In this document: positions 1 to 8,584 of the stretch, piece by piece | Position numbering within the stretch: the first letter of the stretch is position 1 | How the letters are laid out: each line of letters begins with the position of its first letter | Source of the DNA: Paraburkholderia guartelaensis | GTDB lineage: Bacteria > Pseudomonadota > Gammaproteobacteria > Burkholderiales > Burkholderiaceae | Reading direction: 5' to 3' | DNA length: 64,000 nucleotides | NCBI RefSeq assembly: GCF_004353905.1 | Contig: NZ_SMOD01000008.1 | Coordinates: forward strand, 186,001 to 250,000 | Position numbers and translations under genes: made by a program | The notes under the pieces: generated by a model | The model's input: the letters and a program-made list of their open reading frames with translations, nothing else | What the model was told of the DNA's origin: nothing | Databases searched by the model: none

Positions 1-2
1 TG

Positions 3-452
3 CGCGCATTGACGACCTGCGCGGTCAAGCGCGTGATGAAGTCCGGCGCCGTGCCGCCGCTCACGGTGACGGCGGTCCAGTCCGCCGTCGTTTCGATTGG
101 CTGCGCCGCGCTCGCGTTGACTGTTGCGCCCGAACAGTGGCAACCATTGCCGCACTGGCAGGGGCATGGCGTGTTCTGGGGCAGCGTGATCTATCTCGTG
201 GCGGGTTGCACGCTGTTCGCCTTCTTCGTGCAGAACTATGCCGTGAGCCGCAGTAGCCCCACGCGCGTGGCGTTGCTCATGGGCAGCGAGCCGGTGTTCG
301 GCGCGCTCTTTGCGTGTGTGTGGCTCGGCGAGCGGCTTACCTTGTCCGCGTGGATCGGCGGCATGCTGATCGTTGCCGCTTCGCTTTTCGCGCTCAAGCG
401 GGAACCGCAGGTCGAAGTGCAGATAGAAGCGCAGGACACCGTGAAAGCGTAG
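3..452 (+). CDS. DMT-superfamily (EamA) transporter, C-terminal part, truncated by window edge
   Basis: The reading frame is open to the left edge, so this is the 3' part of a longer gene. The visible ~149 residues contain about four hydrophobic helices: one near residues 20-40, a long one near VIYLVAGCTLFAFFVQ, then LLMGSEPVFGALFACVWLGE, then IGGMLIVAASLFAL. The string SPTRVALLMGSEPVFGAL followed by LGERLT is the characteristic end of an EamA repeat (drug/metabolite transporter superfamily, usually ten helices, exporting amino acids or small metabolites across the inner membrane). The substrate cannot be read from the sequence. A basic and acidic cytoplasmic tail ends the protein. A possible alternative start (TTG at 9) has no ribosome site, so truncation is the better reading. 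Confidence 0.85.
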   Translation, partial: RALTTCAVKRVMKSGAVPPLTVTAVQSAVVSIGCAALALTVAPEQWQPLPHWQGHGVFWGSVIYLVAGCTLFAFFVQNYAVSRSSPTRVALLMGSEPVFGALFACVWLGERLTLSAWIGGMLIVAASLFALKREPQVEVQIEAQDTVKA

Positions 453-568
453 GCCGCGCGCACATCCGCAAAGCTGATATGCAATTGCGAATTAACTGGT
501 AGGGGATCGGGACGCAAGCTGTTCCAATGGGCATTTGGTCCTTCGATGCCGCAGGAGCGAGCCTTACG

Positions 569-1942
569 ATGGCGAAAACGAACAAACCCATTTTGCTCAA
601 CGCGTTCAACATGAATTGCGTGGGGCATATCAATCACGGGCTGTGGACGCACCCGCGCGACCGCTCGACCGACTACCGCACGCTCGCGTACTGGACGAAT
701 CTCGCGCGCACGCTGGAGCGCGGGCTCTTCGACGGACTCTTTCTTGCCGATATCGTGGGTGTCTACGACGTCTATCAGCGCAACGTGGACGTGACGCTGC
801 GCGAGTCGATCCAGTTGCCGGTGAACGACCCCACGCTCGTCGTGCCGGCCATGGCCGCAGTAACCGAGCATCTCGGCTTTGGCGTGACGGTGAACCTGAC
901 TTACGAGCAGCCTTATTTGCTGGCGCGGCGCTTTTCGACGCTCGATCACCTCACGCAGGGCCGCATCGGCTGGAACATCGTGACGGGCTATCTGGACAGC
1001 GCGGCGCGCGCCATGGGGCTCGAGCAGCAACTGCCACACGACGAGCGCTACGACCGGGCGGACGAATACCTGGAAGTCCTCTACAAACTATGGGAGGGCA
1101 GCTGGGAAGCGGACGCCGTGCGGCGCGACAAGGTCGCGCGTATTTTCGCAGATCCTGCGAAGCTGCACCGCGTGGAGCATGCGGGACGTTACTACCGTGT
1201 GGACGGTTATCACCTGGCGGAACCTTCGCCGCAGCGTACGCCGGTGCTGTTCCAGGCGGGCAATTCGGGACGCGGGCAGCGCTTTGCTGCGCGTCACGCC
1301 GAATGCGTGTTCATTTCGCCGCCTGGCCGCTCCGCAGCGCGCGAGACGGTGCGCGCGCTGCGCGAACAACTGGTGCAAGCGGGGCGCCGGCCCGACGATG
1401 TGAAGGTGTTCGTTGGCGCGGCGGTGGTGGCGGGCGCGACCGAGCGCGAAGCACGCGAGAAGTATGCCGACTACCGCCAGTATGCGAGCCGGGAGGCTGG
1501 GTTGGCGCATTTCGCGTCGAGTACGGGCATCGATTACGCGCAATACGATCTCGACGCGCCCGTGGATTACGCGCCGGGCAACGCGATCGAATCTGCCACG
1601 CGCACGGCGAAGCAACATGGCTGGACGCGGCGCAAGCTGCTCGAGATGTTCGAGCTGGGTGGCCGCTATCCGGCGATTGTTGGCAGCGCTTCGCAAGTGG
1701 CGGATGAGCTACAGGCGTGGATCGACGAGGCGGATGTGGATGGGTTCAACTTGAGCCGCACAGTTGTGCCCGAGAGCTATGAGGATTTCGTGGATCTCAT
1801 CGTGCCGGAGTTGCAGACGCGTGGGCGCTATAAGACGGCGTATGCGCCTGGGACGTTGCGGGAGAAGTTGTTTGGTGGTGAGGCTGTTTTGCCTGAGCGG
1901 CATGCTGGGGCGGGGTATCGGTGGGCGGGTGAAGTGGTTTGA
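569..1942 (+). CDS. FMN-dependent monooxygenase, NtaA/SnaA/DszA/DmoA family
   Basis: The product is a 457-residue cytoplasmic flavin monooxygenase of the bacterial luciferase-like superfamily, in the branch that uses FMNH2 from a partner reductase (nitrilotriacetate, dibenzothiophene sulfone and dimethylsulfide monooxygenases). Family signatures are the N-terminal LLNAFNMN and HGLWTHP region, GLFDGLFLAD, RFSTLDHLTQGRIGWNIVTG near residues 115-135 and the LFQAGNSGRGQRFAARHAE segment. Length is normal for the family. The frame opens at 527, but ATG 569 has AGGAG 11 bases upstream and begins MAKTNKPILLNAF as expected. No reductase gene is nearby. Together with the MetQ-like binding protein and MFS transporter downstream it may serve organosulfur use, but the substrate is not known. 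Confidence 0.88.
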   Translation: MAKTNKPILLNAFNMNCVGHINHGLWTHPRDRSTDYRTLAYWTNLARTLERGLFDGLFLADIVGVYDVYQRNVDVTLRESIQLPVNDPTLVVPAMAAVTEHLGFGVTVNLTYEQPYLLARRFSTLDHLTQGRIGWNIVTGYLDSAARAMGLEQQLPHDERYDRADEYLEVLYKLWEGSWEADAVRRDKVARIFADPAKLHRVEHAGRYYRVDGYHLAEPSPQRTPVLFQAGNSGRGQRFAARHAECVFISPPGRSAARETVRALREQLVQAGRRPDDVKVFVGAAVVAGATEREAREKYADYRQYASREAGLAHFASSTGIDYAQYDLDAPVDYAPGNAIESATRTAKQHGWTRRKLLEMFELGGRYPAIVGSASQVADELQAWIDEADVDGFNLSRTVVPESYEDFVDLIVPELQTRGRYKTAYAPGTLREKLFGGEAVLPERHAGAGYRWAGEVV

Positions 1943-1964
1943 GTGTGGGTGGCTTTTTTGTTGG

Positions 1965-2575
1965 GATTGCCCTGGGGCTTTGGCCTTTTCTTGCTTTCGC
2001 GTCGGTATGCCAGCGTTGCCCCTGTGCGGGGCGGCACCTACTTTCTTTGCGGCGGCAAAGAAAGTAGGCAAAGAAAGCCGCTCAAACCGCCAGCGCCTGC
2101 CACCGTTCACATCTCGCCGTAGATGGTGAATGGCTCCGGAGCGTCTGTCACCACTCGCCCACAAACGGAGTGACAAGGCGCTCATACCTCCGGCGGCGCT
2201 CCGCGCGCCGAAGGGCACAACAAACACCAGCGGAGCACATGGGTTCTCGCAAATGCTCATGCGTGCCACCCGGTTTCCCATGCAGACCCAACCGCAGCGT
2301 GCGTAGCGAGCAGCGGGATGAATGACTGCCTTGTCACTAGCTTTGGTGGTGCGAGGTGACAGACGCTCCGGAGCCATTCACGAAGAATGGCGCGAGGTGA
2401 ACGGTGGCAGGCATTAGCGGTTTGAGCGGCTTTCTTTGCCTACTTTCTTTGCCGTGCGCCCCGAAGGAAGTCCCCTTGGGGGACAAAGAAAGTAGGTGCC
2501 GCCCCGCACAGGGGCAACCCAGGCATACCGACGCGAAAACAAGGAAACGCCAAAGCGCCAGGAAGCCGAGCACAA
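1965..2575. repeat. Large imperfect inverted-repeat element between convergent genes
   Basis: The left arm (about 1970-2160) and the right arm (about 2335-2572) are reverse complements over roughly 190-220 bases. Shared blocks include TTTCGCGTCGGTATGCC, TTGCCCCTGTGCGGGGCGGC, ACCTACTTTCTTTG, GGCAAAGAAAGTAGGCAAAG, GCCGCTCAAACCGC, GCCTGCCACCGTTCAC and GAATGGCTCCGGAGCGTCTG. The inner part is also dyadic (GTGACAAGGC near 2170, GCCTTGTCAC near 2327). The right arm has about 25 extra bases (CCCCAAGGGG region near 2470-2485) where the left arm has a short hairpin. The element fills the space between the stop codons of the monooxygenase and metQ and has no credible gene. It may act as a bidirectional terminator or be a dispersed non-coding repeat. 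Confidence 0.85.
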
Positions 2576-2609
2576 AAATCCTCCCGGCGCCCAGCCGCAA
2601 CCCCACCCC

Positions 2610-3437
2610 TCACTGTTGCGGAGCACCCTGCCAGGCAGGCAACGTAGCCCCGTGATACACGGCAATAATCTCGGAAGCCACATTCGGCTGCTGATAGCTC
2701 TCCACAAGCGCACGCACCCAACCCGCGTTAGCGTCCTTCTCATTCACAGCAATGAAGTTGCGATAAGGATTGCCAGTCACCTTCTCCTGAGCAATCCGCT
2801 CCTGCGGAATCTTGATCCCGGACTTCACCGCCCAGTCCGTATTGACAACAGCCGCATCCAGATCGCCAATCGCGCGCCCGACAATACCTGAATCGAGTTC
2901 CTTGATATGGATATTCTTCGGGTTCTTCGCGATGTCGCGTGCGGTCGGCAGCAGGCCGACGTTCTCGCGCAACGTGATGAGCCCCTGTGCCTGGAGCAGC
3001 AGCAGCGAGCGGCCTTCGTTGCTCGGATCGTTCGGCACGCCAATGGTCGCACCCTGCGGGAGGTCCGCCACTGACTTCACCTTGCGCGAATACAGCCCGA
3101 TAGGCTGCACGTAGGTAAAGCCCACCGGCACGATCTTGTAGCCACGCGCCTTGATCTGCGCGTCGAGATACGGCTTGTGCTGGAACGAGTTGGCGTCGAG
3201 GTCGTGGCTCGAAAGCGCTTCGTTGGGCTGCGTGTATTCGGAGAACGTGGTCACCTTGATCGTCAGGCCTCGCTTCGCGGCGTTGGCGGCGACCACGCGC
3301 CACACGTCCTCGTCTTCGCCCGACATGATGCCCACGCGCAATGTCTGGTCCGCCGCGTGTGCGAGCGTCGCGCCCCCGAAACTCGCGCCCAACGCGAGCG
3401 AAGCCAGCATCGCGCCCAGCAATGTTCTTTTCTTCAT
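2610..3437 (-). CDS. MetQ/NlpA-family ABC transporter substrate-binding protein
   Basis: This 275-residue periplasmic binding protein belongs to the NlpA/MetQ family, which delivers D/L-methionine or related ligands to a MetNI-type ABC importer. It starts with MKKRTLLGAMLASLALG and a Sec signal ending AHA. Family motifs follow: LRVGIMSGEDEDVW, the FSEYTQPNEALSSHDLDANSFQHKPYL region, GYKIVPVGFTYVQPIGLYS, and VVNTDWAVKSG. MetQ proteins are usually lipoproteins; here there is no cysteine at the cleavage site, so the mature protein should be soluble. No MetN or MetI gene is adjacent. ATG 3437 is chosen because it places the signal peptide at the N terminus; the longer frame to 3578 adds unlikely residues. 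Divergent from the MFS gene. Confidence 0.9.
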   Translation of the reverse strand: MKKRTLLGAMLASLALGASFGGATLAHAADQTLRVGIMSGEDEDVWRVVAANAAKRGLTIKVTTFSEYTQPNEALSSHDLDANSFQHKPYLDAQIKARGYKIVPVGFTYVQPIGLYSRKVKSVADLPQGATIGVPNDPSNEGRSLLLLQAQGLITLRENVGLLPTARDIAKNPKNIHIKELDSGIVGRAIGDLDAAVVNTDWAVKSGIKIPQERIAQEKVTGNPYRNFIAVNEKDANAGWVRALVESYQQPNVASEIIAVYHGATLPAWQGAPQQ

Positions 3438-3599
3438 AGGATCCGTTATTCGAAGAGTTGTGGATACGACGATGCTAGAGAGTGCACTGCAAGTGGACAA
3501 CCAATTTTGGAAGCATTGCTTAGCTATATTCGTCGTTTTGCGGCATGCAACGGCGTGGCTAGGATGCAGCGATTCCATCCATCACGCGAGCTCCGTTCC

Positions 3600-5102
3600 A
3601 TGTCCACTCTCGCCGTTCCCGCTTCCGAAGTCATTCAAGCCGCCGGGCAAGCGCAAAACCCGCAACATGCCGTGATCCGCTCCGCTCAGGACGTCTCCCG
3701 CATCATCAACGCCGGGGCCGCGCAGGGCAGCAACGCGCGCATCGTGATCGCCATCGCATTGGGCGGCGTGTTTCTCGATGCCTACGATCTCACCTCGCTC
3801 GCCTACGGCATAAAGGACATCGCGCGCGAATTCTCGCTTTCGCCCGTGCAGGTCGGCTTCGTTTCGGCGGCCATTACGTTCGGCGCGATTCTCGGCGCCC
3901 TGTTCGGTGGCTATCTCACGGACCGCATCGGGCGCTACCGCGTATTCATGGCCGACATGCTGTTCTTCGTCGTTGCCGCGATCGCGGCCGGGCTCGCACC
4001 CAACGCCTGGGTGCTGGGCGGTGCGCGCTTTCTCATGGGTTTCGGCGTGGGGCTTGATTTGCCGGTCGCCATGGCGTTTCTCGCCGAGTTCTCGCGCGTG
4101 GCGGGCAAGGGCAACAAGGCGGCCAGCGTGGCGGCGTGGTGCCCCGCGTGGTACGCGGCCACCAGCACCTGCTATCTGCTCATTCTCGGCCTCTATGCGA
4201 TCCTGCCCGAGCATCAGCTCGGCTGGCTCTGGCGCATCACGCTCGCGTTCGGCGCGGTGCCGGCGCTCGTCATCATCGCCGTGCGCAGCCGTTATATCAG
4301 CGAGTCGCCCGTATGGGCCGCGAATCAGGGCGATCTGGAAGGCGCGGCGCGCATTCTCAAGCGCTCGTATGGCGTGGATGCAGTGGTCGAGCGCAGTGAG
4401 GCGCCCGCGCGAGCGCCGCGTGCCGCTTCATGGCGCAACTACGGCGTGCTTTTCAACGCCACTTATCGCCGCCGCACGATCCTTGCCGCAACGATCGGCG
4501 CGGCATCTTCTTTCGGTTACAACGCGATCATTTTCGGCTTGCCCGTGATCATCGCGAGCTTTCTCCAGCAGGGTCCGCTCACGACCATCGTTTCTGCGCT
4601 CACGCTGAACCTGTTGTTCGCTTTCGTTGGCGGGTTGATTGGCGTGCGTACCGCGCCCACCGTCGGCGCGTGGAAAATGACCGTGCTCGGTCACACGCTG
4701 CAGTTCGTCTCGCTCATCGGTCTTGCGCTGATCGGCCATCCGGGCAGCGGCTTTTTCGTCGTGCTCGCCATTCTGCTGCTGGGCGGCTATCTGTTCGGGC
4801 AGGGGTTCGGCCCCGGTTCGCATAGCATGACCTATGCGTCGCTCAGTTATCCAACTTCTCTGCGCGGCATTGGCGTGGGCTTCAATCAGACGCTCGTGCG
4901 CTCCGCTTCCACGGTGTCGCTATTCCTGTTTCCCGTGCTCGCCGCGGCGCTCGGAACGAAGGTCTTCTGGGTGATCGCCGTCGCGCCGCTCACTTCGCTA
5001 CTCATGTTGCTCGCGATCCGGTGGGAGCCCTCGGGTTACGACATCGATAGCGAAGATTACGCGGATGAGCCTGACGCCGTGGTTCAACGCAGTTCGGTAT
5101 AG
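3600..5102 (+). CDS. MFS transporter, 12 helices
   Basis: A 500-residue inner-membrane permease of the major facilitator superfamily. The first helix (residues ~42-65) carries the acidic pair DAYD typical of sugar- and organic-acid-type MFS proteins. The loop 2-3 motif GGYLTDRIGRYRVF (motif A, ~100-113) and RFLMGFGVGLDLPVAMAFLAEF (helix 4) are clear, and a second six-helix half follows a linker rich in Arg and Ala. Substrate is not identifiable. ATG 3600 gives the expected cytoplasmic N-terminus; the same frame extends back to 3177 across the divergent metQ gene and is rejected. About 160 bp separates it from metQ, so the two likely share a regulatory region. Its 3' end overlaps the next, convergent gene by 19 bases. 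Confidence 0.88.
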   Translation: MSTLAVPASEVIQAAGQAQNPQHAVIRSAQDVSRIINAGAAQGSNARIVIAIALGGVFLDAYDLTSLAYGIKDIAREFSLSPVQVGFVSAAITFGAILGALFGGYLTDRIGRYRVFMADMLFFVVAAIAAGLAPNAWVLGGARFLMGFGVGLDLPVAMAFLAEFSRVAGKGNKAASVAAWCPAWYAATSTCYLLILGLYAILPEHQLGWLWRITLAFGAVPALVIIAVRSRYISESPVWAANQGDLEGAARILKRSYGVDAVVERSEAPARAPRAASWRNYGVLFNATYRRRTILAATIGAASSFGYNAIIFGLPVIIASFLQQGPLTTIVSALTLNLLFAFVGGLIGVRTAPTVGAWKMTVLGHTLQFVSLIGLALIGHPGSGFFVVLAILLLGGYLFGQGFGPGSHSMTYASLSYPTSLRGIGVGFNQTLVRSASTVSLFLFPVLAAALGTKVFWVIAVAPLTSLLMLLAIRWEPSGYDIDSEDYADEPDAVVQRSSV

Positions 5103-5908
5103 CCCTGACGAGCGGCGGCGTTGGCGAACGCCTCGATCTCGGCGTACGCCTCGCTCGTGAGCCTGGCGAACCCGCGCAGCCGCAGCTTGCGTGCGCGCTC
5201 GGGGTCGGCTGCGAGCGCGGCGTCGAGCGCATCACGCAGCGCTTGCGCCTGACTCTCGCCGAGCGCGCGTGAGGCGATCAGCGGAAGGCCGGGTGCGGAC
5301 GCTGTCATGCCGATGGTTTGCACACCGTCGAACCGTTCGGGGTGGGAATCGTGCAGCAGTGCGAACGTAACGCAGTCGATGGCGCCCACGTCGGCCGCGC
5401 CGCTCGCCAGCGCGTGTAAGGTGGCCGCGTGCGAGCCTGTCCAGTGCACCGAGGCGAGGAAGCGCCCGTCGCGTGCGAGCGGCGCGATTGCGTGGCGAAA
5501 CGCGTTCATGCCGCTATGCGAATCCGCGCCGTTGCATGCGGCGCGCAGACCGCGGCACGCTTCCAGCGTTTTCGCGCCACGCTCCCACGCCTGTGCTGAA
5601 ACGGCAAGCACGCTTCGATAGCGCGGGCCTTCGCAACCGGGGGCGTCGAATATCGGGGTCGCAAGCAGCTGAACTTCGTTGGCGAGGTCGAGCATCCGGT
5701 ACGGAAACCCGCAGGTCTGCGAGAGCAGCAAATCCGTGCGGCGCCAGTGGGGCATGAGTTCTCCATCCGGCGCGTTCACGATCGCGATGTCGCCCATGTC
5801 GAACGAGCGCCCAAGTACGACCAGGCAGTCGCTCAGCAGCGAACGCCACGCCGCCGCATGTTGCGGCGTCACGTTGTACATCGGCAGGGAGGCGATCCAG
5901 CGGGTCAT
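5084..5908 (-). CDS. Solitary PhnD-like phosphate/phosphonate substrate-binding protein
   Basis: A 274-residue protein of the phosphate/phosphite/phosphonate binding family (PF12974 type). Characteristic strings are IASLPMYNVTPQ at the N terminus, WRRTDLLLSQTCGFPYR, GCEGPRYRSVLAVSA, the ADSHSGMNAFRHAI region and a GSHAATLHALASGAADVGAIDCVTFALL stretch, the anion-recognition and hinge segment of PhnD-type proteins. There is no signal peptide and no ABC permease or ATPase next to it, so a cytoplasmic sensor role or orphan status is possible. Start GTG/ATG at 5908 gives the normal family N terminus. It converges on and overlaps the MFS gene by 19 bases, so no terminator fits between them. Confidence 0.82.
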   Translation of the reverse strand: MTRWIASLPMYNVTPQHAAAWRSLLSDCLVVLGRSFDMGDIAIVNAPDGELMPHWRRTDLLLSQTCGFPYRMLDLANEVQLLATPIFDAPGCEGPRYRSVLAVSAQAWERGAKTLEACRGLRAACNGADSHSGMNAFRHAIAPLARDGRFLASVHWTGSHAATLHALASGAADVGAIDCVTFALLHDSHPERFDGVQTIGMTASAPGLPLIASRALGESQAQALRDALDAALAADPERARKLRLRGFARLTSEAYAEIEAFANAAARQGYTELR

Positions 5909-6075
5909 CGGCGCATTCTACGCCGCGCAGTCATGGCGCGTCGCGCGGCGCAGTGAAATAAGCAAATGGCAATTCGTTGTTTGGTAAAGCGCTGTGCGTT
6001 CGGTATGGTGAGGACCTGCGTTGCTTTGCTCTCCGTATGGAGTGGCATCATCCTTCATTGCGGGAGCTGGCGAAC

Positions 6076-7038
6076 ATGGCCGAATACTTCGACGCAGACC
6101 ACGCGCGGGAAGTCGCCGCGCTCGCCACAGGATTCACCGCGCGCACGGAATGGCCCACATGGCTGCTGATCGCGGTGATCTACGGCGGCTGGTTTGCGGT
6201 GCTCGCGTTCGTGCGCTCAGGTGTGGTCACGCTCGTGGCCGCCACGCCTTGCCTCATCGTGCTGTGCGCATGGCATATGTCGCTCCAGCACGAATTGCTG
6301 CATGGACATCCCACCCGGTTCGCATTGTTGAACATGGCGCTGGGCTGGGCGCCGCTTGCCGTGTGGTTCCCCTATGCGGTGTACCGCAAGAGCCATATGG
6401 CGCATCATCGCGACGAAGCGTTGACTGTGCCTGGCATCGACCCCGAAACGAACTACGTGCAGCACGAGCAATGGGCTCGCCTGCCGCGCTGGCATCGCGT
6501 GCTATGGCACGCACGCAAGAGCTTCGTGGGCCGTGTGGTGATCGGGCCGCCCATGAGCGTGGCCGCCATGCTCGCCGGCGCGGCGAAAGCGCTGCGTAGC
6601 GGCGACTGGCGAGACGTGCCGATGTGGCTCGCACACTTCGCAGCTGTCGTGTTGCTGCTCGCGTGGGTGCAGCGTTACGCGGGCGTGCCGTGGTGGTGGT
6701 ATCTCGCCGCCGTCACCTGGCCCGCGCTCGGGCTTGCGATGGTCCGCTCGCTGTACGAGCATCGCGCGGCGTCGCATCCCAAGGCGCGCATCGCCATCAA
6801 CGAGGCCGGACTCGTGATGCGCTTTCTGTATCTGAACAACAACTACCATCTCGTGCACCACGATCTGCCGCGCTTGCCGTGGTTTCAACTGCCGCGCGCC
6901 TATCGCATGCGGCGCGATGACTATCGGCACAAATGCGGCGGCTTCGTGATCGAAGGCTACGCCGCGCTCCTCAGGCGTTACGCGTGGCGCGCGACGGATG
7001 CTCCCGCACATCCGTTCGGCGACAACACCGCGCAGTGA
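6076..7038 (+). CDS. Fatty acid desaturase family membrane protein
   Basis: About 320 residues, integral membrane di-iron desaturase/hydroxylase. All three histidine boxes are present: HELLH (HxxxH) after the second helix, HMAHH (HxxHH) about 35 residues later, and HLVHH (HxxHH) near the C terminus in the string NNNYHLVHHDLP. Hydrophobic helices surround them as expected for the family. The substrate may be an acyl lipid or a related alkyl/terpenoid compound. ATG 6076 has GGGAG nine bases upstream and starts MAEYFDADHAREVAAL; the frame is open from 5977 but the extra residues have no ribosome site. It ends three bases before the convergent epoxide hydrolase gene. Confidence 0.87.
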   Translation: MAEYFDADHAREVAALATGFTARTEWPTWLLIAVIYGGWFAVLAFVRSGVVTLVAATPCLIVLCAWHMSLQHELLHGHPTRFALLNMALGWAPLAVWFPYAVYRKSHMAHHRDEALTVPGIDPETNYVQHEQWARLPRWHRVLWHARKSFVGRVVIGPPMSVAAMLAGAAKALRSGDWRDVPMWLAHFAAVVLLLAWVQRYAGVPWWWYLAAVTWPALGLAMVRSLYEHRAASHPKARIAINEAGLVMRFLYLNNNYHLVHHDLPRLPWFQLPRAYRMRRDDYRHKCGGFVIEGYAALLRRYAWRATDAPAHPFGDNTAQ

Positions 7039-7041
7039 CAT

Positions 7042-8214
7042 TCACTCCCGGAACCGCTTGAAAAAGCGGCGGATGTCGGCGGCGAGAAGATCAGGCTCTT
7101 CCATGGCGGCGAAATGGTCGCCGCGCGGCATGTCGGTCCATTGCGCGACATCGAACACGCGCTCGAGCCACGACCGTGGCGGGTGATTGATCTCCTTGGG
7201 AAAGCGCGCGAAGGCGACGGGCGGCGTCACGCGTTGTCCCGCCGCGAAGCGAAACGGCTGGAGACGGTTTTCCCAGTACATCTGCATCGACGTGCCGATG
7301 CTGCCCGTGAACCAGTACAGCGAAAGGTCCGTGAGCAAGGCGTCCTTCGAGAACCGACGCTCGATGTCACCGTCGCAGTCGCTCCATGCGCGAAACTTCT
7401 CGCCGATCCAGGCGGCCAGTCCCGCGGGCGAGTCGTTGAGCGAGGCTGCCGCCGTTTGCGGCTTCGTGCTGTGCATATGCGCGTATCCGCCCTCCATCGC
7501 TGCCCAGTCGGCCTTTTCGCGCAGATAGTCCTGTTCCGCCGGGGTGAGCGGGGCTTGCGCGGTGTCGATTGCGGGTTCGTACGAGCTGGGCAGGAAGTTC
7601 AGGTGGATGCCCTCGACGGCCGGGCTGTGCCGCGCGGCGAGCGCGATGGACACGCCCGCGCCGAGGTCGCCGCCCTGCGCGCCGAAGCGCTCGTAGCCGA
7701 GACCGCGCATGAGCGCGGCCCACAGGTCTGCGATCTGGAACGCGGAGGTGCCGGGCGCCGCCGGCGCGGGCGAAAAGGCAAAGCCCGGCAGTGACGGGAC
7801 GACGACATCGAACGCATCGGCCGGGTCCGCGCCGAATGCGGCGGGATCGCAGAGCCGGTCGAGTAGTGCCTCGAATTCGATGAACGACCCCGGCCAGCCG
7901 TGCGTGACCACGAGCGGGTAGGGCTTCGGGCCTGTGCCGCGCCGATGCACGAAGTGAACGCGCTGGCCACCTGCGCCACCTGCACCGCCGACTTCGGCCA
8001 TGAACTGCGGCAACTGGTTCAGCGCGCGTTCGGTGGCGCGCCAGTCATATTCGTCTGCCCAATACGCGACCAGCTCGCGCAACCACGCACTATCGGCCCC
8101 TTGTTGCCACGCCGGCGAGGGCGTAGCGTTGGCCCAGCGCGTGGCGCGCAAACGCCGGCGCAGGTCGTCGAGTGCATCTTCCGGAACGCGAATTTCGAAT
8201 CGATCGATATGCAT
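7042..8214 (-). CDS. Epoxide hydrolase (alpha/beta hydrolase with EHN N-terminal domain)
   Basis: A 390-residue cytoplasmic alpha/beta hydrolase of the microsomal-type epoxide hydrolase family. The N-terminal EHN domain spans residues ~1-105 (FEIRVPEDALDDLRRRL, YWADEYDWRATE). The oxyanion motif HGWPGS lies at 105-110, the nucleophile is Asp183 in GGDLG, and the catalytic histidine is His367 in GDHFAAMEEPDLL. Lid tyrosines are present in the Y-rich 220-320 segment (for example YWFTGS). All catalytic elements appear intact, so it should convert epoxides to diols. A short Gly-Ala-rich insertion (GGAGGAGG, ~76-83) is unusual for the EHN domain. It faces the fatty acid desaturase gene tail to tail. 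Confidence 0.92.
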   Translation of the reverse strand: MHIDRFEIRVPEDALDDLRRRLRATRWANATPSPAWQQGADSAWLRELVAYWADEYDWRATERALNQLPQFMAEVGGAGGAGGQRVHFVHRRGTGPKPYPLVVTHGWPGSFIEFEALLDRLCDPAAFGADPADAFDVVVPSLPGFAFSPAPAAPGTSAFQIADLWAALMRGLGYERFGAQGGDLGAGVSIALAARHSPAVEGIHLNFLPSSYEPAIDTAQAPLTPAEQDYLREKADWAAMEGGYAHMHSTKPQTAAASLNDSPAGLAAWIGEKFRAWSDCDGDIERRFSKDALLTDLSLYWFTGSIGTSMQMYWENRLQPFRFAAGQRVTPPVAFARFPKEINHPPRSWLERVFDVAQWTDMPRGDHFAAMEEPDLLAADIRRFFKRFRE

Positions 8215-8584
8215 GGTGGTTCATCCGCACGCTGGCAGGCCGAGGAACTGACGATTATGAGCGAATTCGCCGCCGCGCATCGGCCGCCCCAAGGGACCCT
8301 TCGAATTCCATCGATCGCTTACCAGATGTTTATCGAGGCATCGATTTAATTTATCGGCGTTTGGCCAGCGCGGCGGGGCGGTGCGCCGCCTCATCCGGGC
8401 GAGGCGGCGCGGCGCAAACCCCACGGCGTCCATGGTTGCCGGTATTTTCAGCCGTCGGCTGCCGCACCCGCTTATTGGCGCCAGCGGTATTATTTGCGCA
8501 ATCTAGGTAATAGCCCTGGCTACTAGCGCAGTGGGGCCAATTCGTACCGTAGCGCCACGATTCGAATCAGCAGCAGAGGTCCCA
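8215..8584. other. 370-bp divergent intergenic region upstream of ligJ-like gene
   Basis: No gene is credible here. The region separates the epoxide hydrolase start from the hydratase start, so it must hold both promoters. It contains a perfect 10-bp stem at 8383-8410 (listed separately) and, about 90 bases before the hydratase start, the small dyad TTGCGCAA followed by TAGGTAATAG. No convincing sigma-70 pair could be fixed by eye. Confidence 0.6.
8383..8410. promoter_or_regulatory. Perfect 10-bp inverted repeat, 8-base loop
   Basis: GCGCCGCCTC (8383-8392) and GAGGCGGCGC (8401-8410) are exact reverse complements around an 8-base loop. No T-run follows on either strand, so it is not a standard terminator. 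It lies in the middle of the divergent region and could be an operator or an mRNA-leader hairpin of the hydratase gene. Confidence 0.4.

Noticed and set aside
3501..3510. CCAATTTTGG dyad in the metQ-MFS divergent region
   Set aside because: Only four paired bases per side; expected by chance in an AT-rich promoter stretch.
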